This document shows, one piece after another, positions 48,547 through 60,187 of a stretch of DNA of 64,000 bases. The number at the start of each line of letters is the position of its first letter. The first letter of the stretch is position 1. Under the pieces are notes generated by a model, which ran no database searches, was not told where the DNA came from, and saw only the letters and a program-made list of their open reading frames with translations. The position numbers and the translations under genes were made by a program. Source of the DNA: Mrakia gelida (lineage: Eukaryota > Basidiomycota > Tremellomycetes > Cystofilobasidiales > Mrakiaceae); the NCBI GenBank assembly GCA_024345305.1, contig BRON01000007.1:1967322-2031321 (forward strand). The letters run 5' to 3'.

Positions 48547-51500
48547 TCAGAACAGCCCCTCCTCCTCCGCTCCTCTCCTACCCACCCTCTTCGGCGCCGG
48601 CGCATCCGCACTGTACTCCATCTCCGCCTCGTTCCCTTCCCCAAACGCTCCTCCCAAACTTCCATAAGGATCGTTGTTCCTGCCCTCGTCCTGCTCGTCG
48701 TCGTCCTCGTCTAGAGGGTGGACGGTGGAGGCTTGAGATTGGCGGGTTGGGAGGGGAGGAGGAGTAGGTCGAGGTGCGAGAGAAGGGGCTGAAGGAGGAG
48801 CGGCGAGGGAGGCTGCTGGGAAGCCATTGGGGGTTTGGAGGTGACGACGGGTGCTGTGCGGGGAGAAGAGAAGGAGACGCGGCGTATTAGTAGAGTGGAA
48901 GGAAGGAGGGAAGACGAAGGCACTAGGAAGAAGGGGACGAACGAAGCGTTGAGAGCTGGCGAGTCAGGAAGGTATCGATCTTTCGCTGTTCGAATGAAAG
49001 TGCTGGATCGCTTGTGGTAGATACTCGACTGTGGGACGACGATCCAAAGAGAAGAATGCAGGTCAGTGAGGGGCCGCTCGCCGACGAAAGATGATAACAG
49101 CGACTCACCAAGGTTCCAACGTGCAGCAGGAGCTGGTCCAACATCCCTCGATCCATTCGATCCGTCTCCGTCGAGATCGCAGGCTTGTCGGCGAGAACGA
49201 TATCTCGAGCTCCTTGAGGATCCGTCGAGAGCAACCGCCAGTACATGAAGCCCTAAAGGGGAGGGAGAGAAGGAACAAAGTCAGCTGACGCGTCTCGAAA
49301 CGAAGAGAGCGAGCGCGAAAGGGAAGACGCGACGAGACTCACTCGATCTCGAAGATCTGGGTTCTCAGCCTCCTCGGTCGCCATCTTGAGAACCTTCGGC
49401 ACGAGCTCCTGACCAGCAGTCGGACGACGAATGAAGAGCTTGACGGTAGCGGTAAGGAGAGCGAGTTGAACCTGCGAGAAAACGGACGCGACGGCGAAAG
49501 CTCAGCTCGAGGTCAACGCCTTCTGGACTCGACGCGAACCAGACCGAAAGCGAGACTCACCTCCGTCGGCTCCTCCAAGAACGTGTACAAGAAATCCTCC
49601 AGGAGCTCCTCCGAGTTCTCGATCCTATCCGCGTACTGCCCAATGATCCAAATCATCGCCGCCTTCGCCTCCGGCTCGTCCAGCACATCGAGGTTCTCGC
49701 AAAGCGTTCCGATGATGGACTCGTACTGATTCGGGTACCTCCTGAAGATATCCTTGATGACGACGACGGCTTCCTGAACGACGTAGGTGACCTTGGTTTC
49801 GATGAGGGAGAGGAGAACGGAGATGCATCGGTCGGAGGAGGAGGGGATCTTGATGGCGAGACGACCGATGGATCGAACGGATTTGCGAACGAAGTCGACG
49901 TCGACTTCCGAGGCGTACCTGTAGACCGAGGGAGGATAGTCAGTATGGTACCGAGCAAGAGTCGAGACGAGGAGGATGGGCTCACTCCTTCAGCTCCTCG
50001 AGAACCTCGCCGAAGTTGGTGTCCCTCGCGAGTCGATACATGATCTCGAGTTTGGCGAGCTTGACGTAGATCGGGTCGTTGTACTTGCAGAAGAAGACCT
50101 TGACCTCGTTCTGGAGAATGGCTGGGCGACGTTGGATGATGAGGAGGATGTTTCGGAGAGCGACGTATTGAACCTCGGGACCGGAGGAGAGAAGAGTAAC
50201 TGGAGGAACGAGGACGCGAGGAGATTAGCTCGACTCTTCGTCTCCCAAGCGAGCGAGACCAGAACGACGAATCACGAACCTAATGGAGGACCCATCTTCC
50301 TCTCTAGCGACGCGATGACCTTCTCGTCTTCCATGTAGTTGAGGAGGTAGAGAATGACCTTGACGGTGGTGAGAACGACGGCGGAGTTGGAGTGCTGAAG
50401 TCGAACGGAGATTCGCTCGGCGAGAGTTTCGGCGTCGAGGGTGGTGAGAGGAGTGAAGGAGAGGAGGGAGTCGAGAATGTAGATCTGTCCCCATCTGGTG
50501 AGAGAGAGAAGCGAAGCAGGAGAGAGATTGAGGTGAGCTCGAGTCGAATCGAGACGAGGACGCGTCGACGGAAAGAAGGAAGGACTTACTCTGAGCACTC
50601 TCCCAGAGCAGCTACCAGCTTCCCTGCCACCGTGATGTTGAGTCGAAGAGCAATCTCATCACTCCGCTCCGAGATCTCGACGAGAGCAGCGACCGCGTTG
50701 GCGACGACCGTAGGATTCGAGTCGGCGAGGAGGTCTCGAAGGAGGGAGATGAAGGAGGAGCGCTCGAGAGTTTGACGGCCAGCAGTGGAGGAGTAGAGTT
50801 TGGCGACGCTGTGCGAGAGGATGGAAAGATTAGCTTGAGGTCGACTCGACGAAGAAGGAGGGTCGAGGGACAGAGGACGAACGAGATGGCAGCGGTCTTC
50901 CGGACGTAAGGGTCAGAGTCTTTGAGTCCGTGACGAAGTGGGTCTACGACGGCGGCGATCATGGATGGGAGAGGGATGGAGGTCATGGTTCGAAGAGCGA
51001 GTGCTCGAATGAGAGGGTTGCGATCCTCGGAGTCCTGTGAGAGGCGGAAGGAGGAGAAGGGAAGGGACGCGTCAGTCGCGAGATCGAACGAAGTCTTCGT
51101 TGAACAATGAACGAAGGGACGCACGACGAGGAAGGACTGTATAGCATGCTGGGTATCGTCTGGCTTGGCTCGTCCATAGTTGATAAGAAACAGGTAGACC
51201 ACTGGAAGGCGAGGATGAGAGCAACAAAAGATCAGCTTCGGGGAGTGAGCTTGAGCTCGATCGACAAACGACGAGTTGGGCCAAAGAGCTGAAGAAAACG
51301 ATGGACGTACTCTTCTTGATCTCGAGGGACTGGATAGACATGCACTGAATGATATCAGGGAAGAGCGGCGACACTGTGGGCGACGTAGCGAGAGAGCGAG
51401 ATAGAAAGGCGAAGGGAAGGAGGAGGAACAACGGAGGAGGGCGAGGTGAAGGGAAACGTTGGTGAGCTTGAGGTTTCCGATGCTTCGAGCTCGAGAGTCC

Positions 51501-52261
51501 GATAAAGCAGCTAGAAGACGGGACTGACTATCATTCCCCATCGTCATCTGAGTGAGAAAGATCCAAGGAAAGATGAGGGGGGAGTCAGGAAAAGAGGACG
51601 AGGCGGCGGATTCCGAGAGCACTCCTTGAGCTCAACCTCCTTCCTTCGACTTCGCTCTGAGTGGGAGCAGCCTCCCCACTGATAGCAGCAGACCTGGGAA
51701 GGCGGAGGATGCTCCCAATCATACCCAGTGTCGGAGCTGGGAGAATGAGATTCCTCGATCTCGACAACGTCCCTTCCCTCCTTCGTCCGTCATCACCTCC
51801 CCTCCCCCTTCTTGGTCCCCCTCGCTCGTACGAGAACCCCCCAGGGCTTCGGTCAGCCAGACCCTCATCCTCCAAGCTCTCCCTCATCCCCGTACCCATG
51901 ACAAAGACGTCCTTCTACACCCTCAGACGGCCCATCCCTCCCCATCTCCGCCCTTGAGCTCCTTCCTCCTCCCTCCCTCCCTCCCTTCCCTCACCTCCCT
52001 CTCCCTCTCTCGAACTCACATTGGCTACGATCTTTTTCAAGACTGTCTTCTTCTTTGAGAAAGCCTTGTCCTTCTTACTCCCGCTCTCCCCTCCCCCTGA
52101 TTGCTGAAGCTCAGTACGAAGCTCTTGGATCTTCCCTCGAGCTGAACAAAGGAGAGGTCAACGTCAGTTTCGGCCTTCCTCCCTCTCCCTATGCTCGCTT
52201 GACGAGAGGTGAAGAAGGAGAGCGACTCACTGAAGAACTTGGCGTCTGTTCCTCCAGACAT
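48547..52261 (-). CDS. Beta-adaptin, AP-1/AP-2 type (large subunit)
   Basis: Starts [10 protein letters not shown] at 52261; TGA at 48547-48549. The adaptin trunk is clear: [162 protein letters not shown]. The protein (about 700 aa) ends in an acidic linker ([17 protein letters not shown]) with no ear domain visible, similar to short fungal Apl2. It coats clathrin vesicles at the Golgi/endosome. MTMGND is encoded by a 19-nt exon (51529-51547). The choice between AP-1 and AP-2 is not settled by sequence alone. Confidence 0.93.
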
Positions 52262-52645
52262 TTTGGATACGAGGACTGGGGAAGAAGGGAAGGAGGGAGG
52301 GCGAGAGAGATGCAGTTGAGGGACGAGGAGGTCGAATCGCACCGCGCGAGAGAGGGCGAGGAAGGTCAAACAAGGGGGACGAGTCGGCTTCGACTGCTAT
52401 AGGCTTCGAGGTTGGGCAATTTTACAGACTCGAGGTCGAAGCCGAGAGGAGAAGGCTTTCGGTCCTTCTTTTGGACGAGGAAGTCTCAAGAACGTAGACG
52501 GGGCGGAAGAGAGGCGAGGGCGCCAGGATCGACGCGTCGTTCCGACTCAGCAGCAACACAGCGGGCTCGAAGAGCTCGATATACAAAACGATTGAGACAT
52601 GCAAGAGCTAGACTATCTATCTGCCCAGAAAAGCTCACATCCCTA

Positions 52646-53452
52646 TCACATCCCGTACGCTCCCGGTCCCAGGATTGCCGCTCGCGAGAACCGATTCTTC
52701 TCCCTGGCAAAGTCGAGGTACGCCTTGTGCGTCGGTTGAGATCGAGGTATGATGGAAGGAGGAAGAGCTTCGGAGAGTTCCTTAAGGTCAGAACCAAAGT
52801 GAAGGGAAAAAGAAAAGGGGCAGAGAGAAAAGTCAGCGCGCGAGTCGAGCGCGACGCTCTCGCTTTCTGCAACAAGAGGAGGGCTCGGAAGACTCACAAC
52901 GACTTCCATGACCCACCATCTACCTCCAGATAGCTTCTCGAGTCCAGCTTGGACCAGGGTGTCGGCTTCGATCTGGTGAAGGCGGACGGGAAGTGGTCGG
53001 CGCTGCAATCCTCGCTCGCTCGACGTCGCGCTACCTCTCGCGTAAAAACTCACGCCGAAGAAGTACTCCACGTCTTCGGTGCTCATTATCCAAACAGGTC
53101 CATCTTCATCAAACTCCTTCTCCTCATCAGGGATCTCTCGGAGCGTCCAGCCTTCAGGAAGAAGCTTGACTTGTCCATCTCCATTCGCCCACGAACCCGT
53201 CTTCGAGGCGACGGAAGTCACGACTCTCTTGGGTGGGACGATCCCGAGTCGAACGAGAGTCTCTCTAAAGTGAGGTTTGTTGGCGAAGATACCGTTCTTC
53301 ACAAGAAGACGAAGGGTCTCGGGTTTGAGCTCGTCCAGACCCATCCCGAGCTCTCCCTCGAAGTTGAAGTCGACGGGCTTGTTGGGATCGGTGGAGTTCT
53401 TGTCGGCGGGAGGGGGAGGGTTGACGATTCGAAAGGAAGTGGTGAGTGTGGT
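52646..53452 (-). CDS. Conserved-looking protein of unknown function (5' exon unresolved)
   Basis: The supported coding part begins at the acceptor at 53452 (TTLTTSFRIVNPPPPADKN) and ends at TGA 52646-52648 (FSRAAILGPGAYGM). Introns fall after VEYFFG and after WWVMEVV, each in phase 0. Recognisable segments are GLDELKPETLRLLVKNGIFANKPHFRETL, a WTLREIPDEEKEFDEDGPVWIM strand-rich stretch and RSQPTHKAYLDFAREKNRFS. I do not know the family. The start codon is upstream; an ATG at 53617 (MFDDVEVPF) with a GTGAATG donor could join in phase but is weak. Confidence 0.6.
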   Translation of the reverse strand, partial: TTLTTSFRIVNPPPPADKNSTDPNKPVDFNFEGELGMGLDELKPETLRLLVKNGIFANKPHFRETLVRLGIVPPKRVVTSVASKTGSWANGDGQVKLLPEGWTLREIPDEEKEFDEDGPVWIMSTEDVEYFFGVSFYARGSATSSERGLQRRPLPVRLHQIEADTLVQAGLEKLSGGRWWVMEVVVSLPSPPLVAESESVALDSRADFSLCPFSFSLHFGSDLKELSEALPPSIIPRSQPTHKAYLDFAREKNRFSRAAILGPGAYGM

Positions 53453-54037
53453 CTGAGTATAAAGACGAAGAATGTGGGAGTGAGGAGCGAGGAGGTGAGG
53501 GTTTGAGGAAAAGGAAACGAGTGGGACTCAATCTCGCTAAATACTCCTCGCTTCCATTGGGTTCCACGTCATAGACTTGCCTGCATTCACAAACGGCACT
53601 TCCACGTCATCGAACATACTTCGCTCTCTTCCTCTAGGTGTGACGTCATCTTCTCTCAAGCTGGCGCACTCGAAACAGACGCGTCGAAGCTCGAAGCTTG
53701 CGTCGAAGTATGAAACCTCCGCCTCGTCCAGTGCGTCTTGTCTCACCGTCAGCAACGAAGCACACCGATGCAGGCTCAACGTGTCAACAAGCTGGTCTAC
53801 ACATCTCTCTTGTTTCCTCCGCCGCTCGAGAGGAGAAGGCGAGCGAGCGACAGACGAAGACGCGTCGCGATTCGATTCGTTCGCTTTACTCTCTTTCCTC
53901 TTCCCTTCTCTCTCCCACCTTATCTTCCTCCACACCACCACAACAGGTTAAACTCTCCATCCACATCGAAGGTACGCGAACAGACAGACAAAAAACGAAA
54001 CGAACAAGATCTCCTCCATCCCCTTCGCTCGCTTCGC
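53453..54037. other. Region between the unknown gene and SF3B2 stop
   Basis: About 580 bp. It must hold the missing first exon and promoter of the unknown gene and the 3' UTR of SF3B2. Overlapping open frames on both strands are not convincing. Confidence 0.4.
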
Positions 54038-57000
54038 CTAGAACTTGAACTTCTCCTCCTCCCTCTCCTTCCCCTTCGCTCCCTTCTTCCCTCCAGCCCC
54101 ACCCTTCGCCCTCTTCCTCCCCTCCTCCGCAACGACATCCGAGAGATCCTCCTTCTGCAGCGACCCGAGCGAGGAGGAGGCAGAACGTTGAGCTTCGTAT
54201 CGAGCGGCGAGGTCTTCCTTGGAGAGTTTGGCGAGCTCTTCCGGGTCGAGGGAGAGGTCGACGGTTCCTGCTTTTCGCTGGGTGGCGTGGGTGGGAAGAG
54301 GAGAGCATCAGTTGGTGAGAACTACGAGAGAGACGTGCGTACGTGAAACACTCGAACGAAAACCCAAACACGACGAGCTCGAGCTCGAGAAAGAAAGAAT
54401 CGACGTACCTTCGTTCCCCTCTCCTCCTGCCCCAAAACTCTCGGACCAACATTCCCTGCTCCATGCACATCGTAACCCCTCTCGCTCCCCATGAACCCTC
54501 TCACGTTCGTCTGCCTCTCCTCGATGACCTGATACAGCTGTTTGGGAGCTGCTGGCGCCGCCGACGACTCGACGCTCTCCGTTCCAGCACGAGAGGAGAC
54601 TTCTCGTTCCTTTCGGATGTCGAGGAACTCGGGCGTTTCGAGTCCTCCGGGGACGGTGGAGACGATGGATTGGGTTCCAGAGGGGGTTTCGAGTCCGTCT
54701 GCTGGAGGTGCGGAGGGGAAGAGCTCCTCGCCTTGGTCGGATCCTTCCTCTTCGTCGGATTCTTCTTCTTCCTCGTCTGTGAGAAAGCATAACAACGAGA
54801 GAAAGGAGCAGAGGGAAAGATGAGCGTCAGCGATCGAATCTCGAACTCGAACGGACAACGAGTCGAAGCAGGTCGAAGCGAAGGAAGAAACAAGAGAGGA
54901 CGAGGAAGCGACGCGACGTACCTTCCTCCTCAGGCTCAAGCTCTCCCCAAAGCTCGTGATCGATCGCCGTAGCGTACTGAACGGACCAAGCATTCGAAAG
55001 ATCAGCGTCAGCTCGAAGTAGAGGCGAAAAGAAAGAAGGAAGGAGAGATCGAAGACTCACCTCGGACTCAACAGGAGCAGCCACCCCAAACACGTCTCCG
55101 TAGATCGGTCGGTTGTACTCATCCACAGGAGGCTTTCCCCATCCTCCAGGGTGGAATCCCCACTGAGCACTGCACGGATCAACCCCAAAGCGCGAAACGT
55201 CAGCGTCGTCTTTCCTTTCTTCCCTTCTCGAACGCGTCGAGCTCGAAACCCGAAGAAAGAAGAGAGCAAGCCGACTCACCCAGCAGGAATAGGAGCGTTC
55301 AGACCAGCCACTCGAAGAGAAGGGTAAGATGGTGGAGGTCCGAATCGTTGCATGGCGATGAGCCAAGGGGGAGGAGCGAGAGGAGGGATGGAGAGAGCTT
55401 CGATGAGTTCGGCGGAGAGATCTCCAGGTCGTTTCTCCTTGACGTCGGCTTCGAGCTCTTTGCCTTCGTAGTACCTGCAGCGAAGCAGATGAGACAGAGA
55501 GACAGAGGGAGGAGGGTCAGTCTCGGACTGAGAAGTGGGAAGAAACAGCAAAGGCAACCGAGGGAAAGGGACGCGAAGCTCGCCCTCCTCGCTTCGCCTG
55601 GAGACGGAAAGGAACGCTGAGACTCACACCTCTCCGAAAGCAGACATCTTGGGCTTGGTTTGGAACCTAAAAAAGGCGTCGTGCAGTTTCTGGTAGTCGA
55701 TGTCGATCTTTCCCATCTTGGGTTGAACTCGTTCTCGGGTCTTCTGCTTGAGCGACTGATCCTTCTCCTTGTCCTTGATGGCGTCTCGTTGGGTGGCGAT
55801 TCCGGTGTCGGCGATGTAGGCTGTCGGATCAAAGAACAGAAGAGAGGTCAGTACCGAGAGGAGTTGGGAGAGAGGGGAGGGGGTGGTGAGGAGGAAGATG
55901 GGAGAGGGAGGGAAGGGCAGGGAAGGGAACGCGAGACGTACAAGGGAGTTGGAAGGGAGCGCGTTCCATTCCTCGCTTGCTCTGGAGGTAGTCTCGTTTT
56001 GCTGACCAGTGACCAGGGACGGGGATGGTGCTGTGGTGAAAGAGTCCCGAGAGATGTCAGCTCAGTCGTCCTACAGGAGATCGAAGAGAAGAGAGACTCG
56101 AGACGACTCACTTCCTGTAACTCTTGAGCTCAACCAACAGCCTCGGATCCCTCGCTGTTGGATCCGTCCATTCGATGACCTCGGGATGAGACACCAGTGT
56201 TTTAAGATCTGCTACTGTCAGACGCTATTCACACGCACAGCGCACAACGAAAACAGGGTCAGCGAACGACGAACGTCGAAGAGAGAAGGAGGGAAGGAGG
56301 GAAGGGAAGGGAAGCTGAACACGACGACTCACAGCGAGCTTCCTCTGCTTCTTCTTACTGATCTTCTCCTCGTCCTCGGCATCCTCGTTCTCCTCCTCGT
56401 CCTCCTCGTCGTCGGAGTAGATGACCTCTCCCTTCCCCGACTTTCCATCGCCTCCGACCCCGTCGACCTGAGAGAAACGAAACGAAGGAGGAGGGAAGGA
56501 AGGAAGGTCAGCTTGCGAGCTCGAACGCGACGACCAAGCAAGAAGAGTGCGACGAAGGGGTATAGATGGGATCGGACTGACCTCTGCTCCTGCTTCTGGG
56601 AGTTGGAAGCGCTGGAAGATGGCTGAGAACTGGGCGAGCGCTGGATCTGAAGGGTCGAGAGAGGCGAAGTCGTCGGTGATGGGGGAGGGCTCCTTCACCG
56701 AAGAGGAGGGAGTCTGAGAGGTGGGAAACGAAGAGCGTGGTTAGTATACAGACATTGAAGAACACGATGTATGGTTCGAGAGGATCGTGTCGGGACGAGA
56801 GGAAGGTCGAACTCGAGCTCGTCCGAGGGAGGAAGGAAGGAGGTCATCTCTCGCGAGCTCTCCTTCCATGGACCCACTTCCCCAAGTACGTAGAGGGGAC
56901 AGAATTCCGACGAGATCGTTACGCCCGCCTCCATCCTTGTACAGGATGGATGGCCTCCCAGCTCGACGGATCGACGACCAGAGCTCAAGGCTCAAGAAAC

Positions 57001-57309
57001 GTCGACCTCACCTCCCACCTCCCACCACTCCTTCCCCTTCCCTCCCCGCCCTCCTCGTCCCTCCTTCCCTCTGCCACCTCCGAGAACCAAGCCAGTATAG
57101 AAGCTAAACGAGAACAGACTCACCTCTACTTCACTCTCCATCTCACTCTCTGTCTCTGTCTCTCCTCCTGTGATACCTCCCTCAGCAGCGGAAGCCTTCT
57201 TGGCTTGCTTCTTCTTCTCCCTCTTGAGCTGATTCCGAGACGGTTTCACAACCTTCTTCGCACTCTCAGTAACGCCGTTAGTTTTTGGGAGAGTAGAGGG
57301 GGGAGGCAT
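54038..57309 (-). CDS. CUS1: Splicing factor 3B subunit 2 (Cus1/SAP145)
   Basis: Starts MPPPSTLPKTNG at 57309; ends EEKFKF with TAG 54038-54040. After a Lys-rich start (RNQLKREKKKQAKK) and an acidic stretch come KLARLTVADLKTLVSHPEVIEW, DPRLLVELKSYRKTIPVP, WSAKRDYLQSKRGMER, FQLPYIADTGIATQRDAI, KDQSLKQKTRERVQPKMGKI and DIDYQKLHDAFFRFQTKP (DUF382). The PSP domain follows (RPGDLSAELIEALSIP, PPPWLIAMQRFGPPPSYPSL, LNAPIPAGAQWGFHPGGWG). The C-terminal part has an acidic stretch and LYQVIEERQTNVRGFMGSER. It is a core U2 snRNP SF3b subunit that helps fix U2 at the branch site. About ten exons. Confidence 0.95.
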
Positions 57310-59217
57310 CGCGAGAGAAGAGGGAAGGGGAGGGGGAAGGGGGAGGGGTCGTTGGTCGTTGGAGGTCAGCCGAGGGCAAGAGAAGAGCGAAAGAGGAGCG
57401 AGTTTGGGAGAGGAAGTCGAGTTGGATTCGAACCGCCACGAGCTCGTTTTGAGATCGACTACGAAGTTTTGTATATCAGCGTTAAGGCGACCTTTCAGAT
57501 TTGAGACGATCAACTCGTGAGTCCGGCGGAGAGAGACGAAGGGAAAACGCACTCGGTTGAGCTCACACCTTTGCCTTGGACTCTCACTTTCGTTTCAGAC
57601 TGGCCATCGAACGACGTCGTCGATTCTTTCAAACTCGCCTTGTAGCAGTCTTGTCAGTCTGCTACCCCGTTCATCCTCTTGCGACGTAGAACCCTTCTAT
57701 ACTGACTCTCGTTTCTTCCTTCTGTCTCGCTCGTCAAACATCCTCCCCCTCGTCCCATCTCCGCCCACTGGCCTCGGTTCCCTCGAACTTCCACCCTTTT
57801 TCAACCAGGAACGTGCCGGGACCATCGTTAGGAAGCTCGGAACCTGGGGCAACCGTGCTTTGATCTAGCCTTTCAGAGCTGCAGGGCCAATGGGAGATTG
57901 ATGTCGAGTCGAGTCGAGGTCAGTTCACTTCGCTTCTGCCTCGCCTCCCTTATCTCCTCTTCTTCGACGAGCTCTTCGCTTCTCTCTCCCTCCTCCTGCT
58001 GACTAGAACTTATACTACAGTCCTCCCAGTACCTTCGCTTCGTCCCTATGAAACTGCACATCAACTGGTGGAACGCTCGAGTCAGAGCTGCACCTCGCCG
58101 TCCGGTCGGTCGTTCTCGATCAGGAAGGTTGGTTGACCTCCTCCCAACGGGACTCCTCATGCTACTAGGTCAGCCTCGACCCTACCTCCACTCCTACCCG
58201 CAAAACCTCGCTTGCAGAGGCTGACTCTTTGCCTCCCTCTCCTTCCACTTCCGCACCAGCTCAAACGGCTGTTGGACGCGTCGTCCCTCTTCCCTCTTCA
58301 TCACATCGACGCCGATGCCTACGTCTCGCCTCTGCTCACCGTACACAACCCTCGATCGTGAATCTGATTAAGCTCTTACTCAGTCCCTTGGAGGTGTGGG
58401 GGTTTGGAGAGGAAGTGAGGAGTTCTTCTCGGTTCGTTCGTTCTTTCGTTTTGCTTTCTTCTCAACGCGTCTCTTCCCCTTTTCTCCTGTCTCGGTTAGA
58501 GACCCCGCTTCTATAGGTTCTGGGCCTCGCCCTTCTGTTTATATTTAGTCCTCTGCTTCCCTTCGCCGACTCTTCTCGTTCTGTAGATACCTTTGCCCGA
58601 AACCTTCCCCTTGCGACGCGCCTCACTCACGTTCCCCTTTTCTTCTCGGCCTTCCCTTCCGTCTCGACTCTCTTGCTTAGTACATACTTTTCTCGGTTCT
58701 CGCCTTCTCTGCCTCTTCCATTTTATAGCTTATACCCCTTTTTGGCTTTGCTGTGACCGCTGATGGTCTCGCGTCGTGTCTCACCGTCCTTCCTCCCTTT
58801 TGCTAGCTACTCCCTCCAGCCTCGTTCCTCTTCTCGGTGCTTCGGACTGCGGATAATATTTAGTATAAAGAGTGGGCTAGTTTTGACCTTCTTGTTATTC
58901 ATCAACTTTCACCCCAGAATTGGTCAACTTCTCAGCTTCCCTTCTCGTCTCCCTTTCTCATCTTCCCTTCTCCAGAACCAGTCTCGCCGTCAAGTCGCCC
59001 AGTAGTAGTTCTCATTCTCCCTCGCGTAGTTCTCATTTGACCTTCTTCATCGACCTCCCCTTCTCTCTCCCAGCCCACCCCAAAGCCTCCGAAGAGCAGA
59101 AACCTCAACGAGCACTCGCCAGCGTCGTTCCTCCCACGAACCTCGATAGAGCTACCCACCACAACCCCACCTAGAGACCTTTACTTTACCGTAGAACGCC
59201 CACAACTGGTGGAGGCT
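57310..59217. other. Gene-poor subtelomeric DNA
   Basis: About 1.9 kb from the SF3B2 start to the LTR. The left end contains the SF3B2 promoter. The rest is mainly CT-rich with scattered CTCGTTCT/TTCTCGG strings and AT-richer islands near 58530 and 58850. No conserved protein or RNA gene was recognised. Confidence 0.5.
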
Positions 59218-59609
59218 GTAAGGACCGAATTCCGACCCCAAACCACTTAGCTTACGCATAGATATCCTCGCCCGTAGCTACCAAAACCCCCACCCCTTTC
59301 TCTGTTGTGAGGTTTCGGCTCTGGAGGAGGATGGTCTTCAGTACAAGTAATATATAAACGAGATCAAGTAGCGAGAGATGGTAGAACTCACCTGGAGGAG
59401 GATGGTCTTCAGTACAAGTGAAGAACCTCCTCCTCTCAGTGTGAGCCCTCCTTATATAATCTACGAGAACCCTCCGCAGCACCTATGACGTATCTACTAT
59501 TACAAGAGATGACTAAGCTACCTACGGAGAAACTACTAGAACTATGGAGAAGAGAGAAGGTGCTAGAAACGACTCGACGCGGCTCGTCTCAATGACGCAC
59601 TTCTCAACA
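59218..59609 (-). mobile_element. Ty1/copia 3' LTR
   Basis: Reading leftward, TGTTGAGAAG begins at 59609, overlapping the pol stop codon, as expected for the 3' LTR of a copia element. The far boundary is not certain; a terminal TTACA on that strand at about 59218 is my best guess, giving about 390 bp. It contains a 28-bp direct repeat at 59321-59348 and 59392-59419 (71-bp spacing). Confidence 0.6.
59321..59419. repeat. 28-bp direct repeat within the LTR
   Basis: CTGGAGGAGGATGGTCTTCA followed by GTACAAGT occurs at 59321-59348 and again at 59392-59419 without mismatch. A tandem duplication within the U3/R region is likely. Confidence 0.9.
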
Positions 59610-60107
59610 CTCCCACTCAATGAGATGAGCTGCGTCCTCATCCTTATCCCTGACTCCTAGACTTCTTCGATGCTTCTCAAACTTCTCGCGTCCAAGAGCC
59701 TTCGTGAAGATGTCGGCGGTCATCGCGTCCGTCGGGCAGAACGAGAGTGCGATCGTCTTGTTTTGGTATAGTTCGCAACCGTACTTGTAGGCGATGTCGA
59801 TGTGTTTCGTTCGTTCGGAATGGCGACCGTTCTGCGTGGTTGTAATGGCTGATTGGTTGTCGACATGAACGGGGATGGTGGGGACTTCGTATCCGAGTTG
59901 AGAAACGAGTTTCGAGAGCCAAAGGAGATTCTGAGCTCCCTGCGAGAGAGCGATGGACTCCGCCTCTGTCGAGGACTTGGAGATTGCTCTCTGTCTTTTG
60001 CTTGCCCAAACGACAGTGCTGCCGTAGAGCTTGACGACGTAGCCCGTGGTTGATCGACGCGTTTCGTGATCGCCCGCGTAGTCTGCGTCCGTCCACATCT
60101 CGAGCAA
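59604..60107 (-). pseudogene. Ty1/copia pol fragment (RNase H), 5'-truncated
   Basis: 167 codons of a copia-type RNase [21 protein letters not shown] (first acidic residue), [18 protein letters not shown] (Glu), [27 protein letters not shown] (Asp), [11 protein letters not shown], and the C-terminal [19 protein letters not shown]. The frame is intact and ends inside the LTR. Homology to the rest of pol stops abruptly near 60120; gag, protease, integrase and reverse transcriptase are absent. An immobile remnant of a retrotransposon insertion near the telomere. Confidence 0.93.
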
Positions 60108-60127
60108 CGGAGCTAACGGTATGCGAC

Positions 60128-60149
60128 CCGTTCCTGCCTCCAGGAACGG
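60128..60149. repeat. Perfect inverted repeat (hairpin 1)
   Basis: CCGTTCCTG and its exact complement CAGGAACGG flank a short four-base spacer, directly beside the broken end of the copia fragment. Confidence 0.85.
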
Positions 60150-60165
60150 TCGTTTCCGTGTAGTC

Positions 60166-60187
60166 GACTACCCGGATCCGGGTAGTC
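60166..60187. repeat. Perfect 22-bp palindrome (hairpin 2)
   Basis: The sequence reads the same on both strands, centred on GGATCC, with arms GACTACCC and GGGTAGTC. The arm recurs again near 60210 (GGACTACCCGGAC). Confidence 0.9.
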
